NCBI RefSeq assembly: GCF_026914185.1
Contig: NC_070560.1
Location: forward strand, 5,509,501 to 5,573,500
DNA from: Puccinia triticina
Taxonomy: Eukaryota > Basidiomycota > Pucciniomycetes > Pucciniales > Pucciniaceae
DNA length: 64,000 nucleotides
Reading direction: 5' to 3'
Shown here: positions 33,601-44,758 of the stretch, in pieces
How positions within the stretch are numbered: position 1 is the first letter of the stretch
Layout of the letters: the number at the start of each line of letters is the position of its first letter
Notes under the pieces: generated by a model
What the model saw: the letters and a program-made list of their open reading frames with translations, nothing else
Told to the model about the DNA's origin: nothing
Databases searched by the model: none
Position numbers and translations under genes: made by a program

Positions 33601-34976
33601 CGAGCCTCGAGGGGCGATGGCAGACTTCCTGAAATTGGCGGCCAGGTTGTTGGGGAACGAGGCGGGCGAGGTGGAGGAGGATCCGGAGCCGGGGGGGAGG
33701 GTGTTTCTGGAGCCAAAGGGGTTCAACAAGGACCCGTCGCTCCAGTTCCGTGCACTCTGGGCGGGCGGATTGCCGTCGACGATGTCCCATATCCTGACTG
33801 TTGCGGAATCGGCGGAGAGGGTGGCGAGGACGCCTTTCCTGGACTTGGACCAGGTGAGGGAGAGGATCTGGGCGGAGTGCTCGGGCTTGGATCGGGTGGT
33901 GGTCGGGAGGGGCTCCTCTTGGGCGAATCGGAGGACACATTCGGTGGTCTTTCGGGTGTCCCAGAGCTTGACATAGCGGTCGTCGCCCCTGGAGGAAGAA
34001 GAGCAGTTTTAGTGATCGCGTTCGTGGGGTCTCGGGGGAGAAGGGGGGATGACCATGTGGCAAAGCGATGGGCAACCAGGGGGTCTGCCTTGATGCCCAG
34101 GACGGAGCGGGCGGGCCACTGGGAGACGGGGCTGAGCAGGCCGGCTGCAAAGTCGTGGGCGGGGGCGGAGGGGGGATGGTCGGTGCTGGTGGGCTTGTTG
34201 GCACCGGTAGCGCGGAGGTCGTAGAGGCCGATGATTTTGGAGGAGCTGGCGGCGAGGATGGCGGGCTGGGCTGAGGCGGGGGTGGGGGCTATGAATTCGA
34301 GGGCATGGACGGAGTCGGGATGGACAGCGTGGGCGAGGGCGAGCTGGTCGGCGGCCGGGTCGGCTGGGAGCGAGCTCTTGTCGTGGTGGGGGAGGGCGTG
34401 GGAGCGGGCGAGGATGGAGCGGTCGAGGTCGTAGATCTGGAGGCCGGCCTTGTCGAGCCCGAGTGCGAGCAGTTTCCCGCAGGGCGAGAAGCCGATGGCG
34501 CTGCAGGGCCGGGCGGCGCGGGCGGCGGCGAAGCTGATGATCGGGTGCGGCGGGCAGAGCTCGGGCCTGGCGGCGTCGGGCAGGGTGACGAGGAAGATCC
34601 GTCCGGAGGCGGTGCCGGCGGCGACGAGATCGAAGCCCTGGCGAGCGGTGCTCCAGTCGACGCACTAGGGTTTTTTTTGTTTTTTGTTTTTCGGTCAGCA
34701 GCCGTCTCGGCTGGATATATACGCTGGAGATGGGCATACCTTGTAGACGAAGGGCAGCTCGGCCCGGGACGCGAGGGTGCGGCAGTGGGTCTGCTGCTCG
34801 GGTGTGCGCCATGCCTGGTAGGAGCGCAGCTCGGCGGGCGAGACGACGAGGAACTTGCCGGTCGGCCGGGGCGAGCGGTCCTGGAGGAGGGCGAAGCGGC
34901 GGGCAGTCTGGGGGGTGGCGGTGGTCGTGGTTGCGGCTGGCTGGGTGCTCCCACTGGGCTGGTTCTTGGGCGCCAT
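30620..34976 (-). CDS. SEA4: MIOS/Sea4, GATOR2 (SEACAT) subunit with WD40 and C-terminal RING-type zinc domain
   Basis: It is a subunit of the vacuole/lysosome-associated GATOR2 complex that relays amino-acid status to TORC1. Exons in reading order: 34976-34740, 34664-34054, 33988-32947, 32879-32813, 32731-32204, 32119-31080, 30924-30837, 30753-30620; phases agree, 1248 residues. The N-terminal half has WD40 signals (AIGFSPCGKLLALGLDK, DDRYVKLWDTRK, ATVRIWDI). An AFWEWI motif then leads into the helical solenoid. The C-terminus carries CRMCGKGLPKCSVCMIPL, then WAWCHRCRHVGHADHLASW and CPVAGCDCVC, the zinc-binding pattern of Mio/Sea4. It is longer than human MIOS (~875) because of Ser/Pro/Gln-rich inserts, including poly-Gln near 32605-32635 and 33160-33180. 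Splitting of the zinc domain over three exons hides it from simple frame searches. Confidence 0.93.
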
Positions 34977-35549
34977 CCTGCCCTTCCTCGATCCCGCGCA
35001 CCAGCAAACATGCAGCACCCATATGCAATATTGAATGACAACAACAGGAGCATCATGAGTAGTAGACCTCCTGTTCAACCAATCTCTCCTCAGACAAGAG
35101 GCCAAGGGAGAGCGAGTCTACTGGCTGTTCAAATCAATCCCCCCTTGGCCACAAGGCCAAGAGCAAACAGTCCAGTGTTGATTTAATATAAAAGGGGGGA
35201 ACTTTGAGCAAGAAAAGGCCTCCCCAAAATCTTAAACCACATTGCAGCCCTGTCAGCCTTGCCCTCGTCTATCCGACTTGTCCGCCAGCCTGCCATTGCT
35301 TCAATCTTGGTTCAATTTGTCAATTTGTCTTTATAACAGAACCTCTCTTCAAGTAAGTCTGTATTTTCTTCTTTCTATTGGGATTCACCAGGGGGGCATG
35401 TGTGGCCCTCTCCAGGGAGTGCCAAACCGTATGTCTCTTTGGTAACACTAGCTGATGTCATCTGTGTGAGCATGCAAGGAGCAGGCTTAAAGGAGTTTGA
35501 TCTTATGTGCAACTAAGACCAATCTTTGCTCCAATCAAGGGTGTGCACA
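34977..35549. promoter_or_regulatory. Presumed MIOS promoter region
   Basis: It contains two related, partly inverted copies of CTGTTCAA and AGGCCAAG text around 35070-35180. No gene was recognised. Confidence 0.35.
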
Positions 35550-36450
35550 CTGTTAATTCAGTGGAGGGTACCTTCACTTGATGCCTGTTACACCCTGGAA
35601 TTTTACACTTGCGGGTCTGTATCAGCCATCAAGATGAGACACTCTCCACTCAATGACCTGGTTGTACAGCAATTGAGTGGAGACACCTTCACTTGATGAA
35701 TGTTGGAAAACTATTGGGTGGAGGGTGTGTCCACTTCATGTCCATATGTAGATTATCAGCTATCAAGTGGAGACATCCTCCCCTCAATGATCCTAGTTTT
35801 ATGGTCATTGAGCTGAAGGAAGTGACCGGTGTGTACCTGCCATTGAGCAGAGGTGCTCTCCACTTGGTAACTGGTGTGTATAGGCAATTGAGTGGAGACA
35901 CCATCCACTTGAGTACAGGTCACTGGGCTGGGAAAAAGCCAGTTGGATGACCAGTAATACATTTTGGTCACTGAGACTGGCCCTTCCTAGCTTCAAGTAC
36001 CAGTATGTACTGTATATTGCGCTGGGAAAGTACTGGTGCAATGAACATTACATACTGACCATCCAGATCTTCTTTTCAAAGCTGGTTGGCCAATATATAT
36101 GGCCTCCCAAGCTTGGAAAAAAGGCCAGATCAATGAAGATCATGTGCTGGTAATCCGGCTAGGGCTTCCTTTTCTTGATGACCAGTGTGTACGGGTCATT
36201 GTATTTGATTTTGGAGAGGCCGCAGGTTGATGACCAGGGCATTATGGCTGTCAAGCGCGGCCTCTTCCAACTCAATTACCAGTTTATGCTGGCCATTGAG
36301 TAAGAGAAGCCCTAGCCTGATGACCAGCACATGCTGATCATCGGGGCAGCCCTTCTGAGCTTGGTGGGAACTATATACTGGCCACCCAGATTGCAAAAGT
36401 GCATCTGGATGGTCAGTATTTGCTGGACTGTTCTTTTGGTGGGGGCTTTA
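35550..36450. repeat. Degenerate tandem repeat array, unit about 60-66 bp
   Basis: Units recur with CATTGAGTGGAGACACC, CCACTTGATGACC(A/G)GT and GTGTGTA(T/C) motifs, drifting from left to right until the right-hand units share only GATGACCAG(T/C)..GT and GGTCATTG. On the minus strand some units stay open and give repeating VLVIRLG/LVIELEE-like peptides, probably by chance. No protein is called. Confidence 0.6.
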
Positions 36451-36928
36451 GCAGATTGACAAAAGCACATGTTGTTTGTTGAGTCTGTGTACATGATCAT
36501 CACTGCAGCAATCAACTGCTCAGACAGTCTTTTCCAAGCAGTTCTTGGACAGATGTTGTCCAACAACTTCAGCAATCTGTTGGATCTTTATTTTCAAATT
36601 TGTTGGACAAAATTGGTCCAAAAACTAGTAAGTTAGGCAGTGCAGCCACTTGCAAATGTCTCCCCTCATGTTCGGCCAAACATGACGGTGGACATTGCAA
36701 ACAAAACAAAACCCCCTGGAGCCACACAGGGAGACAGAGCTGATCCATGTTTCCCCCCTGCAGTCGTAGTTGACTTGTGCCCAGCTTGAAAATTCATGTG
36801 CACAAGTTTTTTTCTCTTTTCATTTCATATGCATGAAACTCCTGCCAATCCAATGCAAATGAATTTTATTGGTTTGGAAACAGTATGTCCATAATGCATC
36901 ATCCTTATTCAACACCTGGTGCTACTGA

Positions 36929-37090
36929 AGGATTGTTTGGATGCACCATTATATATCATAAATGGGTGAATTTATGATGTGGGCCCCAAGGGACTTTGAA
37001 AATTTGGTGGCAATGGGGGGCAAACTTTAGTTTTTGCGTCATGAAATTTTCCCCATTTGTGATGTATACCAGTGCGTCCAAACAGGGTCT
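36929..37090. mobile_element. Diverged PIF/Harbinger-like MITE
   Basis: The inner sequence (ATATCATAAATGGGTGAATTTATGA and the inverted CATGAAATTT...GATGTATA) and the right end CGTCCAAACAGGGTCT parallel the element at 52989-53149. The left end (GGATTGTTTGGATGCACC) is diverged. No clear target duplication remains. Confidence 0.6.
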
Positions 37091-38522
37091 AAGTACCATT
37101 TGATAAGAAAAATCAACATGATGTTGTTGCAAAATACACATGGACACAATGATAATTATGATGAAGGAATGCTAACTGTAGGAAAAAAATGACGGGAAAA
37201 GTCAGGGAAAAAAATTGAAGATGATAAACCTACAAGTAAAAAAGGTGCAACTTATGCTGGGATGTCCATGGACATTTCAGAATTGACTGCTCACCTCAGA
37301 TTTCTCATACCAGGTTTTCAATTCTTTCTCTTGCTACTTGCAGGATAACTGAAATATTTATGCATCTGTTGATATCTACTAAAGGAAATATGGCCAGAGG
37401 CCTGAGAAGGAGGAGAAGTGAGCTGAAGAAGGTCAAGTGCACAGGATGCACAGGGACTCAGAACAGCAGTGCAGAAGTCTCCAATGGAGCAGGTCTGACT
37501 ACTATGGGCTTGGAACTAAGTGAAGGTGTATTTCATGAGGGAGCAGAGTAAATACAACTATGGCAAGGGGCATAGAGAGGGGGCCTAGTTGGCTATGGAA
37601 CCCTCTGGAAAGGAAAAGAACAATAACAGAAATAAGCCCTCTTCTGGGCATGAGGCATAATTCTAGCATCTACCAATCTAGCCGCCATTGCCTTTAGAAG
37701 ATTATTCTTGCCTCTAGCCTCTGCATCTTTCAGTCAGGTGGAGGTAAATTTCTGAAAATTGTGCAATGTTTATTTAAGTATGCCAGCTGCATGGTAACAA
37801 ATGAACAGCAGATGGCGCTTCAAGCTTTACCCTTCTTAAATGTTTCAAAATTCATTCCTTGGTGAAATGGTAGGGAAAACTGGCTCTGGTAGCTTTCACA
37901 TGTTGTATTTTGGGGAGGAAAATTGAAGGTTACACCAGTTTTCCCAGATTTCACACTGCTTGCTACTTAAAGAATAAAAATTTGATTTCAAACCAATTAT
38001 CTCCTCCCAATTTAATATGGGAATAGCCATGGCAGAAATATGCCATAATGATTCATCTACCATTTGGCTAAGCCTTTGTGGTTGCTATATTTCAAAAGTT
38101 TGCTTCATTATGTCATTTTATGTGTTTTTTTAATGAAAAAAAACTCAGCTCTGCAAAAAATTCCTTGTCACTTGGTCAAGGATATGTTTCAGCATAAGGA
38201 TACTTGAATTCTTGCCAACACATGTTGTAAATTGAAGTTCACATACAGAATTTTGATCATGATGAAACAAGCTTAGCAGATGATTTCAACACAGAGATTT
38301 CATGTGTAGAAATTGAGTCACAGATTATTCCACAACAATTTCACCTATAGTTACCCTTGTATTGGCAAAACAAATGAACAAAGAGTTGCAGTTGACATTG
38401 AACTCACATCAGACCATTTGAATGATAAACATACATTAGAGAGTGCCAAAAATCCCCCCCTGGTGATTACATCCCAAATATACTCTTGGGAAAGTTGCAT
38501 CATTCATAAACACCCCCATTAC
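37091..38522. other. Stretch without a supported gene
   Basis: AT-rich DNA with no recognisable gene or repeat. Short frames show no splice-consistent extension. Confidence 0.45.
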
Positions 38523-38938
38523 CAGGCCCAGCACTGGGAAGTTACATATCAGTTATCTTTTTTTCAATTTTTGAATTGGTGTAACTTTAGACTGTGAGAA
38601 AATTCATAAAACTGATGGCATAGGCAAGAAAGATTGAGCTCTCCCCTTTCATATCCAAAAAGGATTTTGGTGAAAACTCTTCTCACGCAGCCATGAGAAT
38701 ATAAATTAGATACAAAATAAGTTATCTGAGCAACAAGTTAGATCTAACTAAAATTGGTCACAGTTTGCAGGATTAAAAATCAGTGACTTGATAAAAACAA
38801 TTTTTTTTTGCCCAATCTCAAGAACAAAGTTTGTTTGTTCTTTGGTACCAGATGGTTCAATTTATTTGATGCCTAAGGTTGAGTTACATATCAAATTGTT
38901 CAGATAACTGAAAAGTAACTTCCCAGTGATGCCAGGCC
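38523..38938. mobile_element. TIR element, about 415 bp
   Basis: The left end CAGCACTGGGAAGTTACATATCAGTTATCT-type text is matched, inverted, at the right end by CATCACTGGGAAGTTACTTTTCAGTTATCT-type text (about 26 of 30 positions). The TGGGAAGTTACATA word is shared with the larger element at 50525-51321, so the two may be related. No open frame of note lies between. Target duplication unclear. Confidence 0.7.
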
Positions 38939-41550
38939 CCATGCAACACAGGCACTTAAATACCTCTGCACAGACCCTGTATGAACCTTGGAGGGAACTT
39001 AAACAACCCAGGCGCTCCTGGAACCTCTGTTACACCTCTTTTTTACTAAAAATAACTTAGGTTGTTTTTAATCCATACACACTTGTATTGCGCACATCAT
39101 TGCACCATAGCACAGTCGCCAGTGTAGCCAGAAGAGTTTAGTACTCTTGGCATCCCCAAGCCTGACAATTAGACCTTGGAATTATTTTCCCCACCCCACC
39201 CTTGACTCAAGCACCGTCCTGGTCAACATGATGATTTTGTTGTTGGCTGGGAGGTACTGCCCCTTGGCCGTCTTTTGTTTGTTGTTGTTGACTGGGAGGG
39301 ATTGCTCCTGGTTGACATGGTTTCCTGTTGTTGACCAGGGGCTTCTTCCTAGTCAACACTGAGAAGGAGGCATTCTACCCGGTTGAAAAGGGTGTGGTCT
39401 TGTTGACCAGGCTGGAGGGGCTGATTCTGGCTGACAAGCCCAGGTTGGCAAACCATGGATCTCAGCTGAGCATTTTCATCAGATATCATGGATCCCAGCT
39501 GAGCAATTGCCTCAGAGCCCAGTCTTTTCTAGTGCAATGTGCACTAGAAGGATGTTGAGCAAATTCCAACTATTCCAGGCTGTTCCAGCCTGGGATTCAT
39601 TTGTAACCTGGTTCTAATTGAGTATTGGCTCAAGTATGCCACATTTCAACTGTCAGCAGTTTCTCAAGTTTTTTTCATAGTGGTTGAGTTTCTAAGCCCA
39701 TTCCCTGATTCTTTTCCGCATCCCTGACCTCCAACTCTGCAATCTTTATAGTTTTGAACCTTGTGCATCTCTTCTCTACCTCTCCATACCGTTTGTTGGA
39801 CCTATTCCTCTGAATCTCATTCCTACACCTCTGCCAAGGGCATCCATTCCCTCTGTCTCTAAACAAATCCACCCCCAACGCCGCTATCACTTTCTTTGAT
39901 GATTTTCTGCTCAATAATACAGACCACCACAAGGGAAGCTATTATAGCACTTTTTCCTCACTGCGCTGTCTACAATCTGACATTGTAGGAGCTGATCCAT
40001 AGCAGTCAAAAAAATAATTTATTATTATTTTAAAGTTTGTGCCAGAAAACATTTCTAATCTATGTTCCAACCCGCCTCAAACAAAAGATACATCAGGCCC
40101 AAAAAGGCTTGCTACTTTTGCCGCTGAGGAACTCCTACTGTGTCAGACAGTTGGCAGTTGGGGGAGGGTAATGAGAGTTAGGAAATAAATCTGTGTATGC
40201 CCTCTGGGGTGATTGGTTGAGAAAAAGTACTGAGTGTTGTATAGCGTTGGGGGGGGGGGGATGATTTTCTGACGGCAGGAAAGCGCATTGGCAATGTTTT
40301 TGTTGAGAGGGAAGCCGGGGATACTGCTGGCGGAGTTGTGATCTAAACCAGAGGTCTGGGAGAGATTGTCATGTGGGGCAAAACTTAGAAGATGTGCGGA
40401 TATAGACGGATGCCAAATGATGATCAATAAAATTCTAACTTTCTTCTTGATGGTTCAGATCACGTGTTCAATACTGCCCCATTGCTTGAGTTTGGGCTGA
40501 AATCAAACTCTGGGGTTTGTGACATCTAGCAGACAGCTCATCACAACCTAGCGCGTATTGCTACAACAACCAAACCAAACCAAAACAAACAAGACACCAC
40601 AACACATAAAGACAAAAGATGAAAAGAAACCAGCCCTCCGCATTCAAACCTGTTCAACGCGCGCAGAAATGAAAAAGTAAAAGAACATAATGTAAAGAAA
40701 CAACAATGAGGAAATGAACAGACCAAAAAAAAAAAAAAAAAACAAGAAGGGAGGGGAAGGAGAATGAAAGAGCCTGAAAAGCCTTGAGGATGTGATGTAC
40801 ACCCCGCTGATGATCCCTTGACATGTTTTGAGCTGAAGCCTTGAAATATTGAGGTCTTGAAGCCTTGACGTCCTCCGGCGCGCGCCATGCACAAAGAAAT
40901 CCTGAACTTGCCATGTGTACCAAGCTGTCCACCACACCTCAAACTTGAAACTTTTGGCCGCAGTTGCCAAACTTTGCACAGCTGAATTCAGCCGTGCGCG
41001 CGGACCATGCTTGGGGGTTCATGGGGGGATCTCCACCAGGCCTGCAGGCCTGCAAGCAACCACCCACCAGCCACTCACCAGCCACCCGCCACACAGCCAA
41101 CGCTACTGCAATTGGAAGCAGCCAAATCAATTCTACCCAGCAATTGGAAAGTTATAGTGACACATCAAATCAATCAGCTTGGGCAATCCAACCAATCTAA
41201 CTTAAAGTTGAACTACAAGATTGATGCCATGAAGCCTTTGTGAGAAGTCAGTGCAGACAATCGGTAATGGATCCCTTGATATTTGGTGCGGCATCGCGGG
41301 CAATGGAACAAGCAAGCAATTGGACTCAGTCTCAAACGGCGCGTGCTCAGTCTCATTGAAGCCAGCCTACCAACTCTCAACAAAGCCTGGCAGCTTCACA
41401 TTCAACTTTTGATGGCCATGAGGTTCCAATTGGTATTGAGTTCACCCTTTACACTCCCATTCCCCCCTGCCTCTTAGCAACCCTTGAAAGCAACAAACAG
41501 CCCTTCCAAATCGTCCACTATTCAAAAAAAACAACACAGATGTTGGAAAA
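38939..41550. other. Stretch without a supported gene
   Basis: A long A run lies at about 40725-40742 and a G run near 40251. Minus-strand frames at 39675-39932 and 40143-40427 have no domain I recognise. Frames between 40964 and 41477 (+) may be upstream exons of the pseudogene that follows, but I could not join them. Confidence 0.4.
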
Positions 41551-42456
41551 TTGGTTGTTAATTGGGACTCACACAACTACAGCATCAACAGTTTCAAGGA
41601 GGCTGCAATTTCAAAAATTCAAGACAACAAAGATGAGAGCGCAGGACTCTTTGCCCAGGAGAAAGAAAAAAAAGGGAAGCTCACATGGAACTTGATCATC
41701 CTGCATGGGGGCCCCTTTGCAGCAGCACAGAAGAGACAAATTGACTGCCAGGAAACCTTCAAGAGATTCCTCTTGGCTGCCAAGGGCGCTTCCAAAACAC
41801 ACCCAATTTTTTGTTGATTAACAAGACCCAACACTTGGCCCAGGTAAGCCGTGCTTGTTTCTTACTTTGTTCAGCAAGTATCATTTTAGCTCACTTTTTG
41901 GTTCAATTTTTAGAAAGAATTGGCATACAAACACCTCAAGACAGCCATGGATACCAGTTTGAGTTCTGGTTTGAGCTCTGTGGCAAATCCACCGGCCAAT
42001 GGACCGCCTCAAGGAGTCCAGAGTGCGGTCTTGCTTGCTAAATTGATCAGTCAGCTTGAAAGTATTCACAAAGCTGCTCCACACCTCACTGGGAGCCATG
42101 AGGGCCACATCTTCATCAATACAGCCAACTCAAACAAGTATTTTAGTTTGAATGTGGGGCGGGCCAGTGTGTGGGCCAAAGCAATTGTGAGTTAATATTA
42201 GTCTGAGTCTGACCCAATATTTGACTCAAAGCTGACATTGCATAAATTTAAATAGAAAAAATCCTGGCAAAGTCACTCTGCTGGATCCGCCTCAGTCCAA
42301 CCAGTTCCAATTCAGGAACGTGGGGGATTTACCGCCACCTCCAGTTTCAGCTCCGGCGCCGGCAGCGGCCCCAGTGCTTAATCCATTCAACTTCCCTGGG
42401 ATGTTCTTCAATCCCATGAACATGGGCACTGTTGATTTTAGTGCCTCATCCCTCTA
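41551..42456 (+). pseudogene. Frameshifted lineage-specific gene, N-terminal part of locus
   Basis: Three coding-like blocks lie in order: 41551-41843, 41914-42186 and 42256-42456, separated by GT-AG introns (41844-41913, 42187-42255). Block 1 reads well to KGASKTHP, then must shift frame at a T run near 41810 to reach the splice donor. Block 3 continues sensibly (PGKVTLLDPPQSNQF) only after a 1-base shift in the A run at 42256. Two homopolymer shifts suggest a dead gene, or sequencing error. Block 2 carries HIFINTANSNKYFSLN; block 3 ends in a Pro/Ala/Asn/Met-rich tail with a stop at 42454. No known domain. Confidence 0.5.
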
Positions 42457-42457
42457 G

Positions 42458-42535
42458 TACTCCAAAGCTTGATCCCGTACTCCAAAGCTTGATCCCGTAC
42501 TTCAAAGCTTGATCACATACTTCAAAGCTTGTTCC
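42458..42535 (+). repeat. Four tandem 20-bp repeats
   Basis: The unit TACTCCAAAGCTTGATCCCG occurs twice exactly, followed by two units with TACTTCAAAGCTTG and diverged ends. It lies immediately after the stop codon of the preceding pseudogene. Confidence 0.85.
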
Positions 42536-43133
42536 TTCAAATGACATCATTACAATCAAACCTCCGCTATGACTCTTTATTTGCTCCCACAGGAAATCCG
42601 CTTGGTCCTCTCCACCTTTGAATCTCTCATATATAAACTTGTCACTTATTCACACCTCCCACTTTTCCTTTGGGGAACCTGCAACAACATTTGTTGCCTT
42701 ATAGCTTATATCTTATTCATCACATCATCACAATATCAGCTGTTCCTCCACTATCAACATCTTCATCAATTGATCTCTTTTCTTATCTTCTCTGCTCTTG
42801 ATCTTCAAAGATCCTCTTCCATCGACTTCCTCCGGTGATCTATTTGCAAAGTCTCTTTCCCTCCCTATTGACAAACTGTCAACCGTCAAGACAATCTGCT
42901 TCAAGTAGCTCAACAGATCAGTATGTTTATCTCAGAAGACTTTCTCAAATGACCAACATTGACATTTTTTCTTTCCATTTCTGCTTCTCTATTTTATTGT
43001 GTCCTGTGTCCTCCTTCCTCCTCCTTGTGCACCAACCTCTTGTTGCTCCTTGCCTTTAGGTACTTTTATTTTCTTTTGTGTATTTCTTATTTTCATCATG
43101 TTAACTTACTCAAAATACAACTTTAGTTTGTCA

Positions 43134-43500
43134 CTTCAAAGGCACCCCAATGAACACAATGAACATGGCCAGCCCAATGAACATGCCAAGCTCCTCAAAC
43201 GTGCCCAGCCCCTTGGTTCCGTCCCAAGGATCAAGTGCACTCAATGCCCCAAGGACCCCAACCCTGCCAAATAATACTAGTACAATCAAAGACTTCCTCT
43301 GATTTGCAGATGTTGATCCGAATTCCCCCAAAGTCCAAGAGGGAATGACCACCCTCGGGATCACACATTGGACAATTTTCAAGTGGTTCAATGTGCAGGA
43401 GCTCCACAATAAAGGCATCCCCAAAGGTCTGGCCTGATCCATCACATTCTCAGCCAAAAAGTATGCTCATCACTTGATGAGAGGGTCTAGAACCCAGTGA
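43134..43500 (+). pseudogene. SAM-like domain remnant with two in-frame TGA codons
   Basis: The frame encodes a Met/Asn/Pro/Ser-rich stretch, then a compact helical domain: DFL-stop-FADVDPNSPKV, LGITHWTIFKWF, VQELHNKGIPKGLA-stop-SITFSAKKYAHHL. The ITHW...F...ELH..GIPKG...L...AKKYA pattern resembles SAM-like domains found in rust proteins (recalled family pattern, not a search). Both stops are TGA and could come from CGA by a C-to-T change. An intron removing the first stop (acceptor TTTGCAG before 43309) is possible but would not remove the second. Confidence 0.5.
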
Positions 43501-43895
43501 GTATAACACCATTATAGTAGTTTTTCCACCAATCAAGTCTCAAGTCTCCCCTTTTTTAATTGGTATCTTTTCATTTCAATCATGTTTAACCCACATTTTG
43601 TTTTTCCCCAAGTCATTCTTTCCTCATGTTTTATTTTTGTGATTTAAAGTTGAATTGGAATTACAATCATTTGCATTCCTTACCTGATGCAAACTTGACT
43701 GAGTAATTTGGCACACCATGAGCAGTAATTCATATTGGAATGCAAAAATTGAGTGACAACTTGGTGCACAAGCAACTCAGTAATTTCTCAACTTGATTTT
43801 TTCATTTTTTTATTTAATTTCACATGGGAAGACAAGTGGAAGAGTGATGTCATGTGGGAAAACAAGTGAGGGGAAGAGAGACAAAAATACAACTA

Positions 43896-44073
43896 CAGTC
43901 AAACCTGTCTAAGGGCATACCCTTTTAACTGCATAATCTGCCTAACAGCATAGAAAAAGACTTCCCCGGATTCTTGATTGATCAGCAAAATCACCATCTC
44001 TAAGGGCATAACCTGCCTAAAGTCATACCAAAAGTCTTCTCCCAAAGGGTATGCCCTTAGACAGGTTTGAGTG
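43896..44073. mobile_element. 178-bp pogo/Tc1-type MITE
   Basis: Inverted ends of about 31 bp (CAGTCAAACCTGTCTAAGGG... left; CACTCAAACCTGTCTAAGGG... right, inverted) differ at one position. TA dinucleotides flank both ends (43894-43895, 44074-44075), the target duplication of Tc1/mariner/pogo elements. Subterminal copies of TAAGGGCATAACCTGCC occur inside. Non-coding. Confidence 0.85.
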
Positions 44074-44292
44074 TATTCCAGATGAGAGACAAGATCAAGA
44101 GGGGGAAATTCTACAGTTATCTTCAGTAAGTGTATCCTGAGCCTTGGAATAGGCTTTGCATGAGCTTTGGGATGAAGGTGGTGAGCATCAGTTCTTGCTG
44201 AAAATTGGACTCCCACGGCCATTTCATGAATTTTTAAGCTGCCAATTTTATCAACCAGCATCATCAATTTCAGACAGGGACATACATAAAAT

Positions 44293-44443
44293 GGAGGACT
44301 TCCCGTCACCTCAAATGTTTGATTTAAAGGGGTCTGCTAAACCTTGTTTGCTGGTGAAAACTTGGTCGCAGTCAACTTTCCACAGCCAGTAAAGTTTAGC
44401 CCGTCCCTCTCAATCAAGCATTTTGGCCAACACGAAGTCCTCC
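44293..44443. mobile_element. 'GGAGGACTTCC' MITE family, copy C
   Basis: Ends GGAGGACTTCCCGTCA and GAAGTCCTCC are the family ends at 151-bp spacing, but the interior no longer resembles the 146-bp copies closely. Flanks AAT/ATT match at two of three positions. It lies about 300 bp beyond the 3' end of the secreted-protein gene at 44759. Confidence 0.6.
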
Positions 44444-44758
44444 ATTGCCCCAACATGAACCGGGCTAACTGATCAAGTGTTTCCAAACTTGGCGTAGTCA
44501 CGCGTTTGCTGCTAGTTCCTATGGAACAGGTGAATGGATTTAATTAAAGGACCGGTTCTTTTCTGAAACCTGACTATACAACTGAAATCTTCATCAAGGG
44601 AAAGAAAACAAAAACACAACCACAAACGCAAGAGCAAAGTATATGTACACATCGCTTCAACTAGCCTGAGTCTTAAATACGAAGCCGCAATCGATCTTGG
44701 ACGAGCGCAACGAAAAAAGAAAAGAAAAAGAAAAGACTACCAGTGTCCGCAAATCCAC

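Noticed and set aside
31172..34224. Long plus-strand frames antisense to MIOS
   Set aside because: They are shadows of a GC-rich coding region; the minus strand carries the WD40 and zinc motifs and coherent introns.
35693..36575. Repeat-containing protein on the minus strand
   Set aside because: Frames are broken between units; the periodicity is a property of the DNA array.
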